A stretch of DNA of 64,000 nt from Acanthosepion esculentum. Lineage: Eukaryota > Mollusca > Cephalopoda > Sepiida > Sepiidae. Position numbers and translations under genes: made by a program. The stretch lies in contig OZ038478.1 in NCBI GenBank assembly GCA_964036315.1, positions 148,936,683 through 149,000,682 on the forward strand, written 5' to 3'. This document shows, piece by piece, positions 34,731-46,597 of this stretch (positions are counted from its first letter, which is position 1; each line of letters starts with the position of its first letter). The notes below the pieces were generated by a model. That model was not told the origin of the DNA, did no database searches, and saw only the letters and a program-made list of their open reading frames with translations.

Positions 34731-34750
34731 GAAGCTTCGCCCCGCTCGTG

Positions 34751-34752
<2 letters not shown>

Positions 34753-34809
<57 letters not shown>
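34753..34809. repeat. (AT)n microsatellite
   Basis: About 56 bp of AT, next to the outer end of the PLE fragment. Confidence 0.95.
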
Positions 34810-34814
<5 letters not shown>

Positions 34815-35818
34815 ACTACTTATATTATATTAACATACATATCTGCCTCAATAAACTTCCTGAAGAAATAACCAACATTTATTCTTGGTTCTGTTTTCTT
34901 TCTTTCTCAATTTGCCATCTCGAGGTCATTCTTTCTGACGGTTAAATTACTTTCAAAGAGTTCACATTCCTGAACTATGCAGCGAATTACTGTTGCTCGT
35001 TTTACGCAATTGGGGCTCCGATAGCAACCGTCAACCACAGTGGAGCCAGATTTTTCACGTACTTCAACACTGTGGGTGAAAGTAATATAAACATCCTGGC
35101 ACGGTAACGTGCACAGTTGGCAAGAAATCTACAAAAGCAGACTTAAAAAAAAAATGATCATCTTCATCGAAATTTGGCCTTTCTTATTATCTGCCGAATG
35201 CATAATGTCCGCTACTGCTGACTCTTTTTGCTGAAGACCTGCATTAGTGAATTGAGCGTTTCATGTACTAATAAAAGAATGCCACCAAGTAAAAGTAGGT
35301 GTTTGGTGAAAGAATAAAATAGAGAAGTGAGTAACGTGGAAGGCATTGATAATGAGAGGAAGAAAATCAGATGAAGAAAAACTGGAAAGGAAAGAAACTA
35401 TAAAAGAAGGGAAGTCATATCTGTAAAATTATTCTGTAAAATTTAGTACAGGGGAAGTTCATAAACGTAAATTACATTGGAATGAAAGAAGCCAACGAGG
35501 CTTAGTATCGATCTGCGTGGCTGAGTGTCTTTATTCCTTGCTTACACGACGTCTCACATTGAATGAACTGATGTGCTTGACACGCGTGCTAACCGGACCA
35601 TTAACAGAAACGTCATTGTTAGGGTGGCATCAGATTAGACGACAGGAGGAAAGCGTAAATGGGAAGATAAGGAATTAATATGAAGCTAAACTAGTCTGAT
35701 GAAATATATAAAGTAAAAACATACATAATTTTAAAATATCTGGTCACAACTAAATTTTGTAGAGACTTTGAAGTGGCTTCCAAAGAAAATATATTCAATA
35801 CGGTGTGTGCAATATTTC
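34815..35818. other. Stretch without a supported gene
   Basis: No recognised coding or repeat homology. Confidence 0.35.

Positions 35819-35819
<1 letters not shown>

Positions 35820-35907
<88 letters not shown>
35820..35907. repeat. (AT)n microsatellite
   Basis: About 88 bp of AT. It forms the left flank of a solo LTR. Confidence 0.97.
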
Positions 35908-35911
<4 letters not shown>

Positions 35912-36136
35912 ATGGTCCAGGATGGAACCAATGAAGAACAACATGAACACAAGTGTAGAAATAACGAAGATATATTACACGAAATAATAATACAAGATAT
36001 GGAAGCTGTTAGTATTAGTGTGGTTTGGAGTGAACTATTATCGGCTCGACTAGATTGGTCTCTCTATGTTGAGAGGCGTAGTATACATAGTGTTAGGAAG
36101 AGTTCATTCTGTAGTTATAGGTAAGGACCCATGACA
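35908..36136 (-). mobile_element. Solo LTR of a gypsy 1-like family
   Basis: 229 bp from TGTTATGG to CCATGACA. It aligns in its first half with the gypsy 1 LTR (TGTTATGGTCCAG, GGAACCAATGAAGAA, ATAACxxAGATATATTAC). No internal element sequence follows on either side. Both flanks are (AT)n, consistent with insertion into a microsatellite. Strand is inferred from the LTR alignment. Confidence 0.8.
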
Positions 36137-36156
36137 ATATATATATACACACACAT

Positions 36157-36231
<75 letters not shown>

Positions 36232-36283
36232 CAGTGGTTAATATATACATATATATATATATATAAAATATATATAAAAATAC

Positions 36284-36332
<49 letters not shown>

Positions 36333-36431
36333 TGTGCGTGTGTGTGTGTGTGTAAATTTCCAAGAGGATAGAATCCAGGTTGAACTCAATGTCCAGGATA
36401 GAGTAAGAATATTTTTATTATATTTTTTGTT

Positions 36432-36440
<9 letters not shown>
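36137..36440 (-). repeat. Microsatellite-bearing repeat family, copy 2
   Basis: On the minus strand it starts near 36440 with ATTCTTACTCTATCCTGG and GGATTCTATCCTCTTGGAAA, followed by a CA/TA tract (36355-36245). It continues with TATATTAACCACTGATATTAT (36245-36226) and ends in (AT)n (36226-36160). The order is the same as in the copies at 39302 and 42240. Confidence 0.75.
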
Positions 36441-36481
<41 letters not shown>

Positions 36482-36534
36482 GCATACATACATATATATA
36501 TATATATATCTATATATATATATACATATATATA
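36437..36534. repeat. (AT)n microsatellite, interrupted
   Basis: AT tracts from 36437 to about 36480, then shorter runs with ACATAC breaks. Confidence 0.9.
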
Positions 36535-36579
36535 CCGACAATCATACAACCAAAACTTACAATCTATCTTAGATGAATA

Positions 36580-37640
36580 CCAGTATAGTATCTATCAAAA
36601 TTCCTAAATAACATAATATTCTCATACAGACCCACCAATTACAAAATCGCATCAACAAACGAATTCCATCATATTTTAAAAACAATAAATCCCACAAGTA
36701 AGACACTCGCTCCAACTTATATCGAAACACTTTTTAGCAATGGGGATCGTTGAAGAAACAATCAAGAAAATAAGTGACTGCGTCTATAAATACCCGTCAT
36801 TTCATCCTACCAAAATCCGAAACGACTAAAGCCCTATTGTATGATCATAATAGCCGCTACATAAACTAATGAAGTCAACATAGAAAACCCATTATTTTCT
36901 GCTTTCTATAACATTTATATTGTAAACAAAGTGTTTGAAGCAACTGAATACCACAAATCTACACAATGCATCTTGACGACATTTTTGTTTAGAATCTATA
37001 TTTACCAGTACGCAGAGAGATTTAAATCTTCCTAAAATAGAGCATAAAAAATTCCGCATCCCGAAGAATATTTCTGAGTGAACTAAAACACATAAATCAA
37101 AATTAATCAACAATAATTTTCCCAAATACATCATTCAAAATAAAAAGGTCTTACAGCAAATACAGGACACCATTAATAAAATATCACAATAAAAATCAAC
37201 ATATTTCACGGTAATTTGATGCACAATAATTATAAGAAGAACGAATTAGATATAGGTTAAATCATTCAACATCATATTTGCACCGTAATACTAGAAAGAA
37301 CACAAAACTAATAATATACTTCAGAAAATACAAAACAGTAAATCTTGTTATCAGTAATCAAAATATCCCATGAAAAGTATACTAGCAATGACCAATAGAT
37401 GACATCAGTTATTTTATGACACGAAACACAGTCTTGTATTGGAATAAAAGACTGTGTTTCGTGTCATAAAATAATTCCCTATATCGGATATACTACGACT
37501 TCCTGAGTAGAAGCACTTATCAGAGCAAAGTTAAAAAAATATCTATCATGCCACACTCTACAACACCCCACAGAAATATTCTGGTGTAAAAAAAATAAAA
37601 TTCTATGTATATCTCCCTCCCACTATCTGATCTTGTTTAA
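36580..37640 (+). pseudogene. GIY-YIG/PLE-like remnant (tentative)
   Basis: In the plus frame around 37450-37600 the peptides 'VSCHKIIPYIGYTTTS' and 'ALIRAKLKKYLSCHTLQHP' occur. 'PYIGYTTT' resembles the second half of a GIY-YIG nuclease motif as found in PLEs. The upstream part (36700-37400) is too decayed to align. The perfect hairpin at 37409-37474 lies within this remnant. Confidence 0.4.
37409..37474. repeat. Perfect 27-bp hairpin, 12-base loop
   Basis: Arm 37409-37435 is the exact reverse complement of 37448-37474, both containing GACACGAAACACAGTC in one or the other orientation. The loop is 12 bases. No TA or other target repeat is obvious at the ends. Confidence 0.9.
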
Positions 37641-37859
37641 CAATGAGAGTGGCGTCATGTGATAGTCTTTTGATTTTTTGTTAAAAACCCCCCAAAAAAC
37701 ATAGAAAGAGCCTGACTCGAATTCCAGCCGTGCTCAACAGGCGAAGGTTTGGAATAAACACACCAACTAATATTAAAAACCACAAAAAATACATCTCAGT
37801 CAAAATATAAAAAGGGACTAACAGCACCAAAACAAAACCGCTTGAAAATGTGTAACAAA

Positions 37860-37860
<1 letters not shown>
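37640..37860. other. Stretch without a supported gene
   Basis: AT-rich linker with no homology seen. Confidence 0.35.

Positions 37861-37928
<68 letters not shown>
37861..37928. repeat. (AT)n microsatellite
   Basis: About 68 bp of AT. Confidence 0.97.
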
Positions 37929-37929
<1 letters not shown>

Positions 37930-38980
37930 CGTATTATTTTGTATCGTTTGTGTCTATCGATATGCTCTGTATTTCGATATGTTATTTTCGCAACACCAAA
38001 TTTTAACAAGAATCCTGACACAACTACAAAATTTAAAGTGTCTAAATTTACGGAAAAGTAATTGGCATGTTATATTATTTTATGCTCATATATAAGCATA
38101 TAAATTGTTCTAATTAAATCAAGAATGAAGCAGTTATGTTACTAAATGATATTTCTTTTAATGTGACCCGACTAATCATGCGAAATTAGTTAACAAATGA
38201 CTTCATTAAAAGCAATTTCAAACGTTTATTCGAAAGGATAAATACCTCAATCTTCTCCCGCGAAAGGCCCGAGGAACCAAAATTGTACTAAGTTTTGAAA
38301 GAGTTTTATTCCATCACTATCTCCATGGCAAAGTTTCAGATGAGCTCCATTCTTTAGTCTTACCTGTCCAGGTATTTACAGCGAGTATTCATCAAACCAT
38401 GTTCACGGAGTGCAGTCAGGTTTATTCCATCGGTATCCGCCCCAGCCCAAATAAGAATGAATTTCCACTGAAGTCTTACTCAGGAATCACTGCTTTGTTG
38501 AAGGGATTTTCCCTGTAATTTCTGCGATGAAAACATTAATATTGATACGTTTCCTTCATAGTTTCACTTTAACGACATTACCTTCTTCTCTTATCATTTT
38601 ATCTTCCATTCATATCTGTCACAGCTTTACTATTTCACACAAAGTCAAAATGTAGTGGCTCACGTGCATTATAACAAGAGAAATATAATTAAAAAATAAG
38701 TGATTGTTATCATTCTATTTTGCATAATATTATTATGAGGATTACCTATATACATATATGTAAACAATTTAGGGAGAATAATTTTCTGCCAAGAATATAA
38801 TTGTTTTATGTCTGGATCTGTATTTACCTCTTATTTCATAGATATGCCAGGTTTATGATGGGTATTTTACTGATAACAAATTTGAGTGATACAAAGATAT
38901 AGCGTATGTAAGGATAAAAGTGTACTGGGATCCTGAAGAATGTGTTAAACATAAAACATACATACCACTCAGTACTGAAC
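37930..38980. other. Stretch without a supported gene
   Basis: No domain or repeat recognised. It is moderately less AT-rich near 38250-38540. Confidence 0.35.
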
Positions 38981-38984
38981 TCAC

Positions 38985-39365
38985 TATCCACTATACATTT
39001 TTATCTGTATCTCACTCATTTAAACCGTCATTTAACTCCTCTCTTTAAACCTTCGCTCTATTAAATTTTAATCCCCACCTTCACTTTTAGGCCTTCCTGT
39101 TCTTCTCTCGTCTGTTACCCCTCTCTAGAGCTTTCATTTACTTCTCACATTCGTCCCCCACTCTCATACATACACTCTCACTAAGTTTTAGTTTTTATTC
39201 CCGGAGTTATTTTTTCTGATATCTTTTTGAATTTGGAGTTCTAATGAATTACGATTCCAATGTAATAAATTATAACCATGGAATATTAGGGTTTAAGCCT
39301 TTTTATTATATTCTTACTCTGTCCTGGCAATTGAGTTCTACCAGGATTCTATCCTCTTGGAAATT
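38985..39365 (+). repeat. Microsatellite-bearing repeat family, copy 3 (5' part)
   Basis: It aligns inverted with 19180-19515 up to about 39305. It then continues with TTCTTACTCTGTCCTGG and GGATTCTATCCTCTTGGAAA (39311-39366), the segment shared with 36357-36440 and 42391-42440. This is therefore the copy that joins the two halves of the consensus. Confidence 0.8.
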
Positions 39366-39419
39366 TTTATATATATATTTATGTTTCTGTATGTATATAT
39401 ATTTATATATTTTATTTAT

Positions 39420-39580
39420 ATATTTTTTGTCATCCACAGACAAACTGTTTCGCTGTTTACAGCTCATCAGTCTGACTAGACGTCCGGTTGCCTCTAGCTA
39501 GGATAGAACCCAGACTGAATTGGCGTCAGTCGGAACTTCTAACACTAAGCCGTCGGCTCACGGCAGGGATGAAGGCGTGT
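39420..39580 (-). mobile_element. tRNA-derived SINE inside a repeat copy
   Basis: On the minus strand an A-box-like GGCTTAGTGTTAGAAG (about 39552-39537) is followed about 30 bases on by GGGTTCTATCC (about 39508-39498), close to the B box GGTTCGANTCC. A body with ATGAGCTGTAAACAGCG follows, then an AAAAAATATATAAATAAAA tail (about 39431-39400). It separates the CTCTTGGAA end from the ATTAACC junction of the host repeat. No target duplication is defined because the host DNA is AT-repeat. Confidence 0.6.
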
Positions 39581-39625
39581 TTATTTTTAGATTTAGATAA
39601 ATACACAGTGACTGACAGTGACTCA

Positions 39626-39629
<4 letters not shown>

Positions 39630-39698
<69 letters not shown>

Positions 39699-39720
39699 AT
39701 ATTAACCATTAATATTATCT

Positions 39721-39805
<85 letters not shown>
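39630..39805 (+). repeat. (AT)n, ATTAACCATTAATATTATCTATC junction, (AT)n
   Basis: AT to about 39685, then the conserved junction word at 39700-39724, then AT to about 39804, then a GA-rich run to about 39836. This is the 3' end of repeat copy 3. Confidence 0.85.
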
Positions 39806-39807
<2 letters not shown>

Positions 39808-39839
39808 GAGAGAGAAAGAGAGAGTGAGTGAGAGAGAAA

Positions 39840-40340
39840 TATTTTTTTCCAAACTGTGAATCTGTTGGCATTTATATATTTAAAAAAATATATATGCTTA
39901 CTCTCCGCGAGGAAAAATTCCCCATTTCGACCTGAGGATATATTCATAGATACATTTTGGTTTCTAGTTGTCTATTTTATAAAAATGAATGCCAACATTG
40001 AGAAAAAAATATGTGGCAGATTTCCTCGTTTTAAACTGAACCTTTCTTTGCTGAAGGTATCATATGTAGAAGAGAGAACAACAGATGATATTATGCATCG
40101 GGAGACACTCTTCAGATTCCAAGGTGTCAAAATTGTAATTATTTCGCATTCAATGTGTCTAGAACCTCAATCGAGCCGATTTCATTCAGCTTGCGACTCT
40201 TCTTTTATTTTTCATTTAATTTATTTAGTATAATTTACATATAATATTTTGCCAGTGGATAATATATTATCTGAAATTTATATTATACGTTGATAAGAAA
40301 GAACAGTATAATTAATTATGGATTAAAATAAATGATTTAA
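39840..40340. other. Stretch with one 125-codon frame of unknown nature
   Basis: The plus frame 39856-40233 begins in AT-repeat-derived sequence and shows no domain. It contains 'CGRFPRFKLNLSLLKVSYVE'. I do not call a gene. Confidence 0.3.
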
Positions 40341-40344
40341 GGAA

Positions 40345-40430
40345 AGCACGTATTTCTTGTTGGGACTTCTACATATCGATATACACTAAGATTCAGTTGC
40401 GTCGTGGAAGTCCCAACGAGAAATACGCTC
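40345..40430. repeat. Imperfect ~26-bp hairpin
   Basis: CGTATTTCTTGTTGGGACTTC (from 40348) pairs with GAAGTCCCAACGAGAAATACG (ending about 40428). The arms differ at one to three positions and the loop is about 30 bases. An (AT)n tract begins about 30 bases downstream. Confidence 0.75.
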
Positions 40431-40458
40431 CATCGTTACATATGTAATTTCAATCTTG

Positions 40459-40460
<2 letters not shown>

Positions 40461-40515
<55 letters not shown>

Positions 40516-40524
40516 TACAAGAGG

Positions 40525-40570
<46 letters not shown>

Positions 40571-40669
40571 TATAGATGTATATATATATATACACATGAG
40601 AATATATATGCATATATATATATATAGCTCTATGTACAAGACAGTAAGAAAAAAAAAATATATATATAT

Positions 40670-40763
<94 letters not shown>
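40461..40763. repeat. Cluster of (AT)n tracts with a (CA)n centre
   Basis: AT at about 40461-40512, 40530-40568 and 40704-40760, with short unique spacers. A CA run at about 40671-40703. Confidence 0.92.
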
Positions 40764-40764
<1 letters not shown>

Positions 40765-40769
40765 GTAAT

Positions 40770-42170
40770 CTATAACGCGATACGATCTCATCAGGAATGC
40801 AATGTTTACTTGATTTGTGAAATGAATCCGGATAAATCCTTCGGATTGGCTCAAAGGAGCAAAATTTCTGGACATGTTGCATCACGGTTTAATCAGAAAC
40901 AGAAATAGGCAGAATGCAGTCTAGGTAAAAAAAGGAACTGAATGAATATAGTAAGCAGAAGTTTCTAAAATAGACATTTTCTCTTAAGTGTGAATCAGAT
41001 TCTTGATTGGAAATAGGAATGAAATGAAAAGATTCGGTGAAACAAATGAACATTTTGCTTTAGAGAATACGGCTGAGAAGAAGATCTAGAGAGGAGATAG
41101 AACTATCATGGGATACTTGAAGGAAAACATGTAATATTTCTGTTTTTTTTTCACAGGTTTATCATTCATGCACTCTCAAAAAGATACTTCATTTCACGAT
41201 AGAATATTCTTATGAGAAATAATGTCATTAGTTATCCCATTCTTAATAGGTTGATAATTCTGCGCAAGACACATTTGGTCCCATTGAGTGTAATGTATAC
41301 ATAAATGTTTATTAAAATATGAAAAACCAACGACAAAATAATGATTCCAACTCCGTGATTATACTTATGCATACTTTCAATAGTTGTAAACACAACTTCG
41401 AACTATAAATTAAGTCTTTAAGTAAAAAATCTTGAGAATTATATCCATTGATAGACTTCTAAATTTTGCTATTTCTACAATGATACGACCTGACTCCATT
41501 CACGTACCGCCATACTTCTGAGAAATTCTCTTCCCTTAAAGTTTCTATATTTCTAAAACCTCATAGTAGACATTCAAGTATTTTAATGAATAAAAAAAAC
41601 TATGACAACATCAAAAATCGACCTAATCTAGTATCCTCCTTATGTTCCTTTAACGAATGATTTTTAAGTAATCCCAGATTTACATGTGACACATTAGGTT
41701 ATGTCGTCCAATGTTGCTACTTCTTCCGTGGACATTGTCCAGCATTCACTGTCGGATATGAGAGCTATATATGTCGTATCTGTTATATTCTGTTAAAACT
41801 GTATATGGCTGAATATGTAAAGTGAGAAGACACATCTTTGGCTTATGCCACTTTCTAATTTATTATTATATTTATTGAATTCATGTTCTGTCCACGTGAA
41901 CGGGGTTTGTTCCCAGGATTTGTTACGGGTTATTATAATATCCTTCCAATATATTACAAAACTAAGTGATATATATATACAGTTAGCATAAAATGTTCGT
42001 TACTATTTCCTTTCGTTCCGTAGAGACTTTTCTGATTTGCACGTATCATGATGCAGCTTTTTAATTAAGCTCATCAATTTGGCTAAAGATTTACAGTGTG
42101 TATCGAATGTTCTTAACGGTAAACACCGCCTAACTAACAACACGTTGGAATGATGGAATATGGAAATCAG
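40770..42170. other. Stretch without a supported gene
   Basis: 1.4 kb with no ORF above the chance level and no repeat I can align within the window. Confidence 0.4.
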
Positions 42171-42171
42171 C

Positions 42172-42440
<269 letters not shown>

Positions 42441-42479
42441 ATGTAATGAAAATCTAATCTTTCATCCACTTATTTATTT

Positions 42480-43620
42480 GTAAATACGCATGGATTTATG
42501 TAAAATATTATATCTGAAACCTTGACTTCAAAATATGGTATAATCTGTTGCTTACGTTTTTCAGTGACGAGATTGGGAAAGGCAGGAATGTATCTCCTAT
42601 CCTCATGCCTTGAGTCCAAAGGCAATATGGCAGATTGCATAAATAGACTTAAGATCCACTGCATTATCTCTACGCTGAAGTGTTGAAATTTCATAGATAT
42701 TGAAGACAATCCTGAAGAAATATATTACATTCCATTGTATGTCAATCATTTTAAATGTTTCATGGAATTGCTATTCCTTTCAATGAATACACTGCACATA
42801 GTAATTTTGTTAGATTCACAGCGTTTCAAAGATAATCCAATCACAGTGTGGTTTAATTGGCAGGATCGTCATCAGAGGGCATTCCACCATCTGCTGGAGA
42901 AACGATATACCTTTTGCTGGTGGGGAATAAGCACATCTGAATGGGGAAGAATCGCATAGCCGATGGAAAATTATGAAATGATTATCTGCAAGAAACACTG
43001 TAATTATTTATATTTGTTAGCAAAAATAATAATCTTCTGTGTGGCTTTGTGATTCCTTCTAAATAATTGGGAGAGCAATTTTTAAGTCTACTTTTTTGCC
43101 ATAATAATATTCACTTAGTCCATTACAGCAAGATTTACAACAGATGTGTTAGAGACATATGTATACAATCCCACTTTTACAGTAAAAATTTTGTTTTAAG
43201 TAGTTCTTGACAGGGTGATAATTATTCGGCCATATAATACTGCCATGAAACCCCCACAAAAGAAAACAGCCATTTTCCTTTAAAATAAAACCACACACGG
43301 TGTATTTTAGTGCCTGCTACATTTGTAGAGATGTGACCATAGACATATGTAACGTCGTTATGATGATCTTAAAAATAAAATAAGCATTGATCATCTATGC
43401 ATATACATTGTGCTGGAATCATAATAGAAATAATTGTACACCCAAGAAACTGGATGCATATAATTGTAGGATAAGTATTGAACGTTATAATTACGAAACG
43501 AGGATATTTTGTTATGTTATCAGAATGTTAGAGAATTAAATAGAATTGAGTCACTTGATGTTGTTAATTACTGAAGAATTAAACAATTTTGGCATTACAC
43601 GTACATCTATATATGGATAT
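42480..43620. other. Stretch without a supported gene
   Basis: Frames of 60-79 codons at 42470-42998 lie on both strands and show no domain. One (42735-42959, plus) is Trp- and His-rich, but I cannot place it. Confidence 0.35.
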
Positions 43621-43624
43621 ATAT

Positions 43625-43982
43625 TGTTGTGGATTCCGGGATGAAATCCAGTATCAAATAATAACAAACGCCAAGAATAAATATAGGAAATAAATGTATT
43701 AACGTAATAATACAAACTGTTAATACAGGTTAGTAGTTCCAGGAATGGGTGGTTAGAAGACAAATATATGTATAAATAGTCTTTGGTATCGACGTATCGC
43801 TGTATGACTTCTTACTGAGTCTACGGGATCGTTACTGTGACTCTTGCGCCGTCTGACCGTTCAAAAGTTCTACCGACCGACTCAACGTTCTACTACTGAC
43901 CACTACCCGGGTATTCACTGGCGGTAGTATATGTATACCTTGGGTGAGATCATTTGTGTAAAAAGGGGAGACCCCCTCAACA
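43625..43982 (-). mobile_element. Solo LTR with TATAT target duplication
   Basis: 358 bp from TGTTGTGG to CCCTCAACA, flanked by TATAT at 43620-43624 and 43983-43987. It has the same end pattern as the gypsy LTRs here. The AGTATATGTATACC word sits where gypsy 1 has its TATA-like site, which suggests minus orientation. No internal retrotransposon sequence adjoins. Confidence 0.72.
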
Positions 43983-44199
43983 TATATAATGAGTGGGAAT
44001 AAAAGAAAATTTTAAAAAAATCACCTCGGAATTATGTTAGAACAACTATTTTTATTTACATATCTTATTCGAAAATCAGTGTCATCATTGTTATTCGAAG
44101 TTTTTAATACTATTGCTGAAAATGAATTAAACGTATAAACCGGCTTTGCATATTGAAGATTACATAGAATACGGTGGATTAGAATTAAGACAAGATTTG

Positions 44200-45790
44200 C
44201 AAAATCTCCTATATGTTTCTTCTAAAGAACAGTAAGAGAATCGAGTCCATTAATTTATATCCTACCAGACTGAAAGTCATCTTGAAAATACTAGCCAGTC
44301 TTTTAAATGAACCTTTGGACACATGTAGTGGAGTGATACTGCGGGCGTTATTAACTGGTTCCAAGGTATTCAATTATTATCCATCCATCTCCAAAGATCT
44401 TTTCACATTGACCTTGGGGTTTGCCCAGGTTTATTCCAAAAATTCCGATAAGGAACAGAAAATTATCTTAAAATTCAGAAGTTTTTATTCTGATCAACAA
44501 CGATAACAATGGACTAAAATGTCTTCCAATAATTACTTCGACAATTCACTGTGTTCACTTGTCACTGCCGAAGCCCCTAACCTGGTAGGATTATTTATTT
44601 TATATAGTTTATGTGGTTGTGATTGCGTGGATACTAACAATATTGTATTATATAGAGATGATTGCTTGCTGATAGTTAAGGATTCTATTAAAATTCAAGT
44701 AGACCGTATTAGGCAAATGATCCATAGCGAGGTAAAGGATATAGGTCTTATAGTTAAAATAACTACTAACATTAAACAGAGAGGCTTTCTAGATGTTACA
44801 CTAGACCATATCACTACTTAGTTTCAAATTTATATGAAGGTTAATTCGGACCCAGTATATGTACACCTTAATGCTAACCATCCTCCGTTAGTTATTAAAC
44901 ATATACCTCCTCCTATTGATTTTAGAAACAGCACTAACTCTTGTAGCAAATAGGTTTTTAATAAGCATAGCGAATTTTACAAAAGAAATAGCGGTTATAA
45001 ATGTATTACTACTAAATACAATAATAAATAAGATAAAATGATCTAGGAAGATCGTTTGGCTTACTTTAAATTTCAAACTAATGGTTAATAAAACTAAATT
45101 AAAACAAAATTACCTAAGCCTTATTAATATGCATTTTCCCAAAACTAATCTGCTTAGTAAAATATTTAATAATTATACACTTAAATCAATCTATTGTTAT
45201 GCGGACAAGATAGAAAATAATTAAATAACACAAAATAATTGAGAAAATATTTCAAAAGTACAATAATAGAACTTTCAACAAGTATAACAATTAAAAGAAA
45301 TGATGTATTGCGATGGCGCATTAAAATATAATATGAATAATAATACCATTAGCAGCGGAAGTAATTGTAGGAATTCCAATTATTGCCTATTACAAAATAA
45401 TTGCTTAGCGATTTCCGTGATTTATCTAAGTACTATTTCTACAATTGAAAACCCGAGTAGTAAAAAAATTGATTGGAAGCACTAACAATTTCTTTTAAAC
45501 CCGTTCGTACAAACATTTACTATCCTTCAACAATCGTGCTTGTGAAAATAGTAATTTGTTAACCAAATACTTTTGGTGTTTAAAAGTGATAAACAAATCT
45601 CCTACAAGTAAATGGAAATTAGTTAGCAGGACTTGAACTTGTCATTCCCTGTACGCACGATGTTATCTTTCTCTCAATAAAAAATTAGAAATCTTTAGAT
45701 TTAATGTTAGGATTATTTTCTTAAATCAAAGGAATGCACTTACAGTTAACTGTAGACATAGTACAAACTTATCTTGTAATATGACTGATA
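44200..45790 (+). pseudogene. RT plus GIY-YIG-like remnant with YRDD box
   Basis: The frame 44519-44821 contains 'LVGLFILYSL', the catalytic box 'LYRDD' (about 44645-44665), 'DRIRQMIHSEVKDIGLIVKI' and 'FLDVTLDH'. Out of frame after a stop come 'SDPVYVHLNANHPPLVIKH' (44848-44900) and 'SNCRNSNYCLLQNNCL' (45358-45405). The latter has the Cys pattern seen before a GIY-YIG-like C-terminal domain in an animal RT family. A late 'CRHSTNLSCNM' block lies at 45754-45786. The YRDD is intact but many stops intervene. The 97-codon frame at 44213-44506 lies upstream and I do not recognise it. Confidence 0.65.
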
Positions 45791-45846
45791 ATATTATGAA
45801 AGATAATAGAATGGTATTGTATGTTTATGTGATAATAATTATTATT

Positions 45847-45847
<1 letters not shown>

Positions 45848-45913
<66 letters not shown>
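45848..45913. repeat. (AT)n microsatellite
   Basis: About 66 bp of AT. Confidence 0.97.
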
Positions 45914-45916
<3 letters not shown>

Positions 45917-46103
45917 AACAGATAATCGATATCAATTATAATCATTAAGGTCATCTTAGTAAGAATGTATGCATGATTGTATATATGTATATCTACATCT
46001 GTTTATATATGTGTGCATATGCCTGAATATAGATATTTGCGCATGTCTATCCGTGTGTTGGTTTGTATATGTGTATATGAATGTTTATAAGTGTATGCAT
46101 TTG

Positions 46104-46104
<1 letters not shown>

Positions 46105-46149
<45 letters not shown>

Positions 46150-46163
46150 TGTGTGTGTAATAT

Positions 46164-46197
<34 letters not shown>

Positions 46198-46200
46198 TTA
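46105..46200. repeat. (TG)n-(AT)n compound microsatellite
   Basis: TG at about 46115-46158, then AT with TAAATA interruptions to about 46199. Confidence 0.93.
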
Positions 46201-46425
46201 CATGTTTGTAATAATATTAAACTTGATGCTCGGTTAAATTTAATCTGCTCTTAACTTGAATGCTCTAGTAGATTGTACGTACGATATACAGTCAAGTTAT
46301 TTTCAAGTACCAGATTATTGTATTCTGATTGGTCATCAGATGTTAGGAAACAAAGTTTCCCCTTCTAAGGGGGATTGATTGTTTTTTGAACTCTTGAAAA
46401 TCTTTATTTTGCTATCAAAACAATC

Positions 46426-46487
46426 ACTTTTAAAGACACCAATAGTGTTGAAAAAATTGCAACTTTTGTAGTGATGTTATAACATGC
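46426..46487 (+). repeat. Dispersed repeat related to 52811-52872
   Basis: Shared words AAAGACACCA, AGTGTTG and TTTTGTAGTGATxTTA. It is a third copy of the arm sequence of the inverted repeat at 52690-52896. Confidence 0.65.
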
Positions 46488-46505
46488 ATATGTTACAATT
46501 TTGAA

Positions 46506-46522
46506 TATCTATCTATCTATCT

Positions 46523-46566
<44 letters not shown>

Positions 46567-46595
46567 GTTTATATATATATATATATATATATATA
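46506..46595. repeat. (TATC)n-(CT)n-(AT)n microsatellite
   Basis: TATC units at about 46506-46526, CT to 46546, then AT with one TTTATA break to 46595. The palindrome at 46598 starts immediately after. Confidence 0.95.
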
Positions 46596-46597
46596 GT

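Noticed and set aside
35520..35590. tRNA-like start GCGTGGCTGAGTGTC
   Set aside because: It resembles an A box but there is no B box at the right distance.
40404..40885. 123-149-codon frames across the AT cluster
   Set aside because: Same artefact of dinucleotide repeats.
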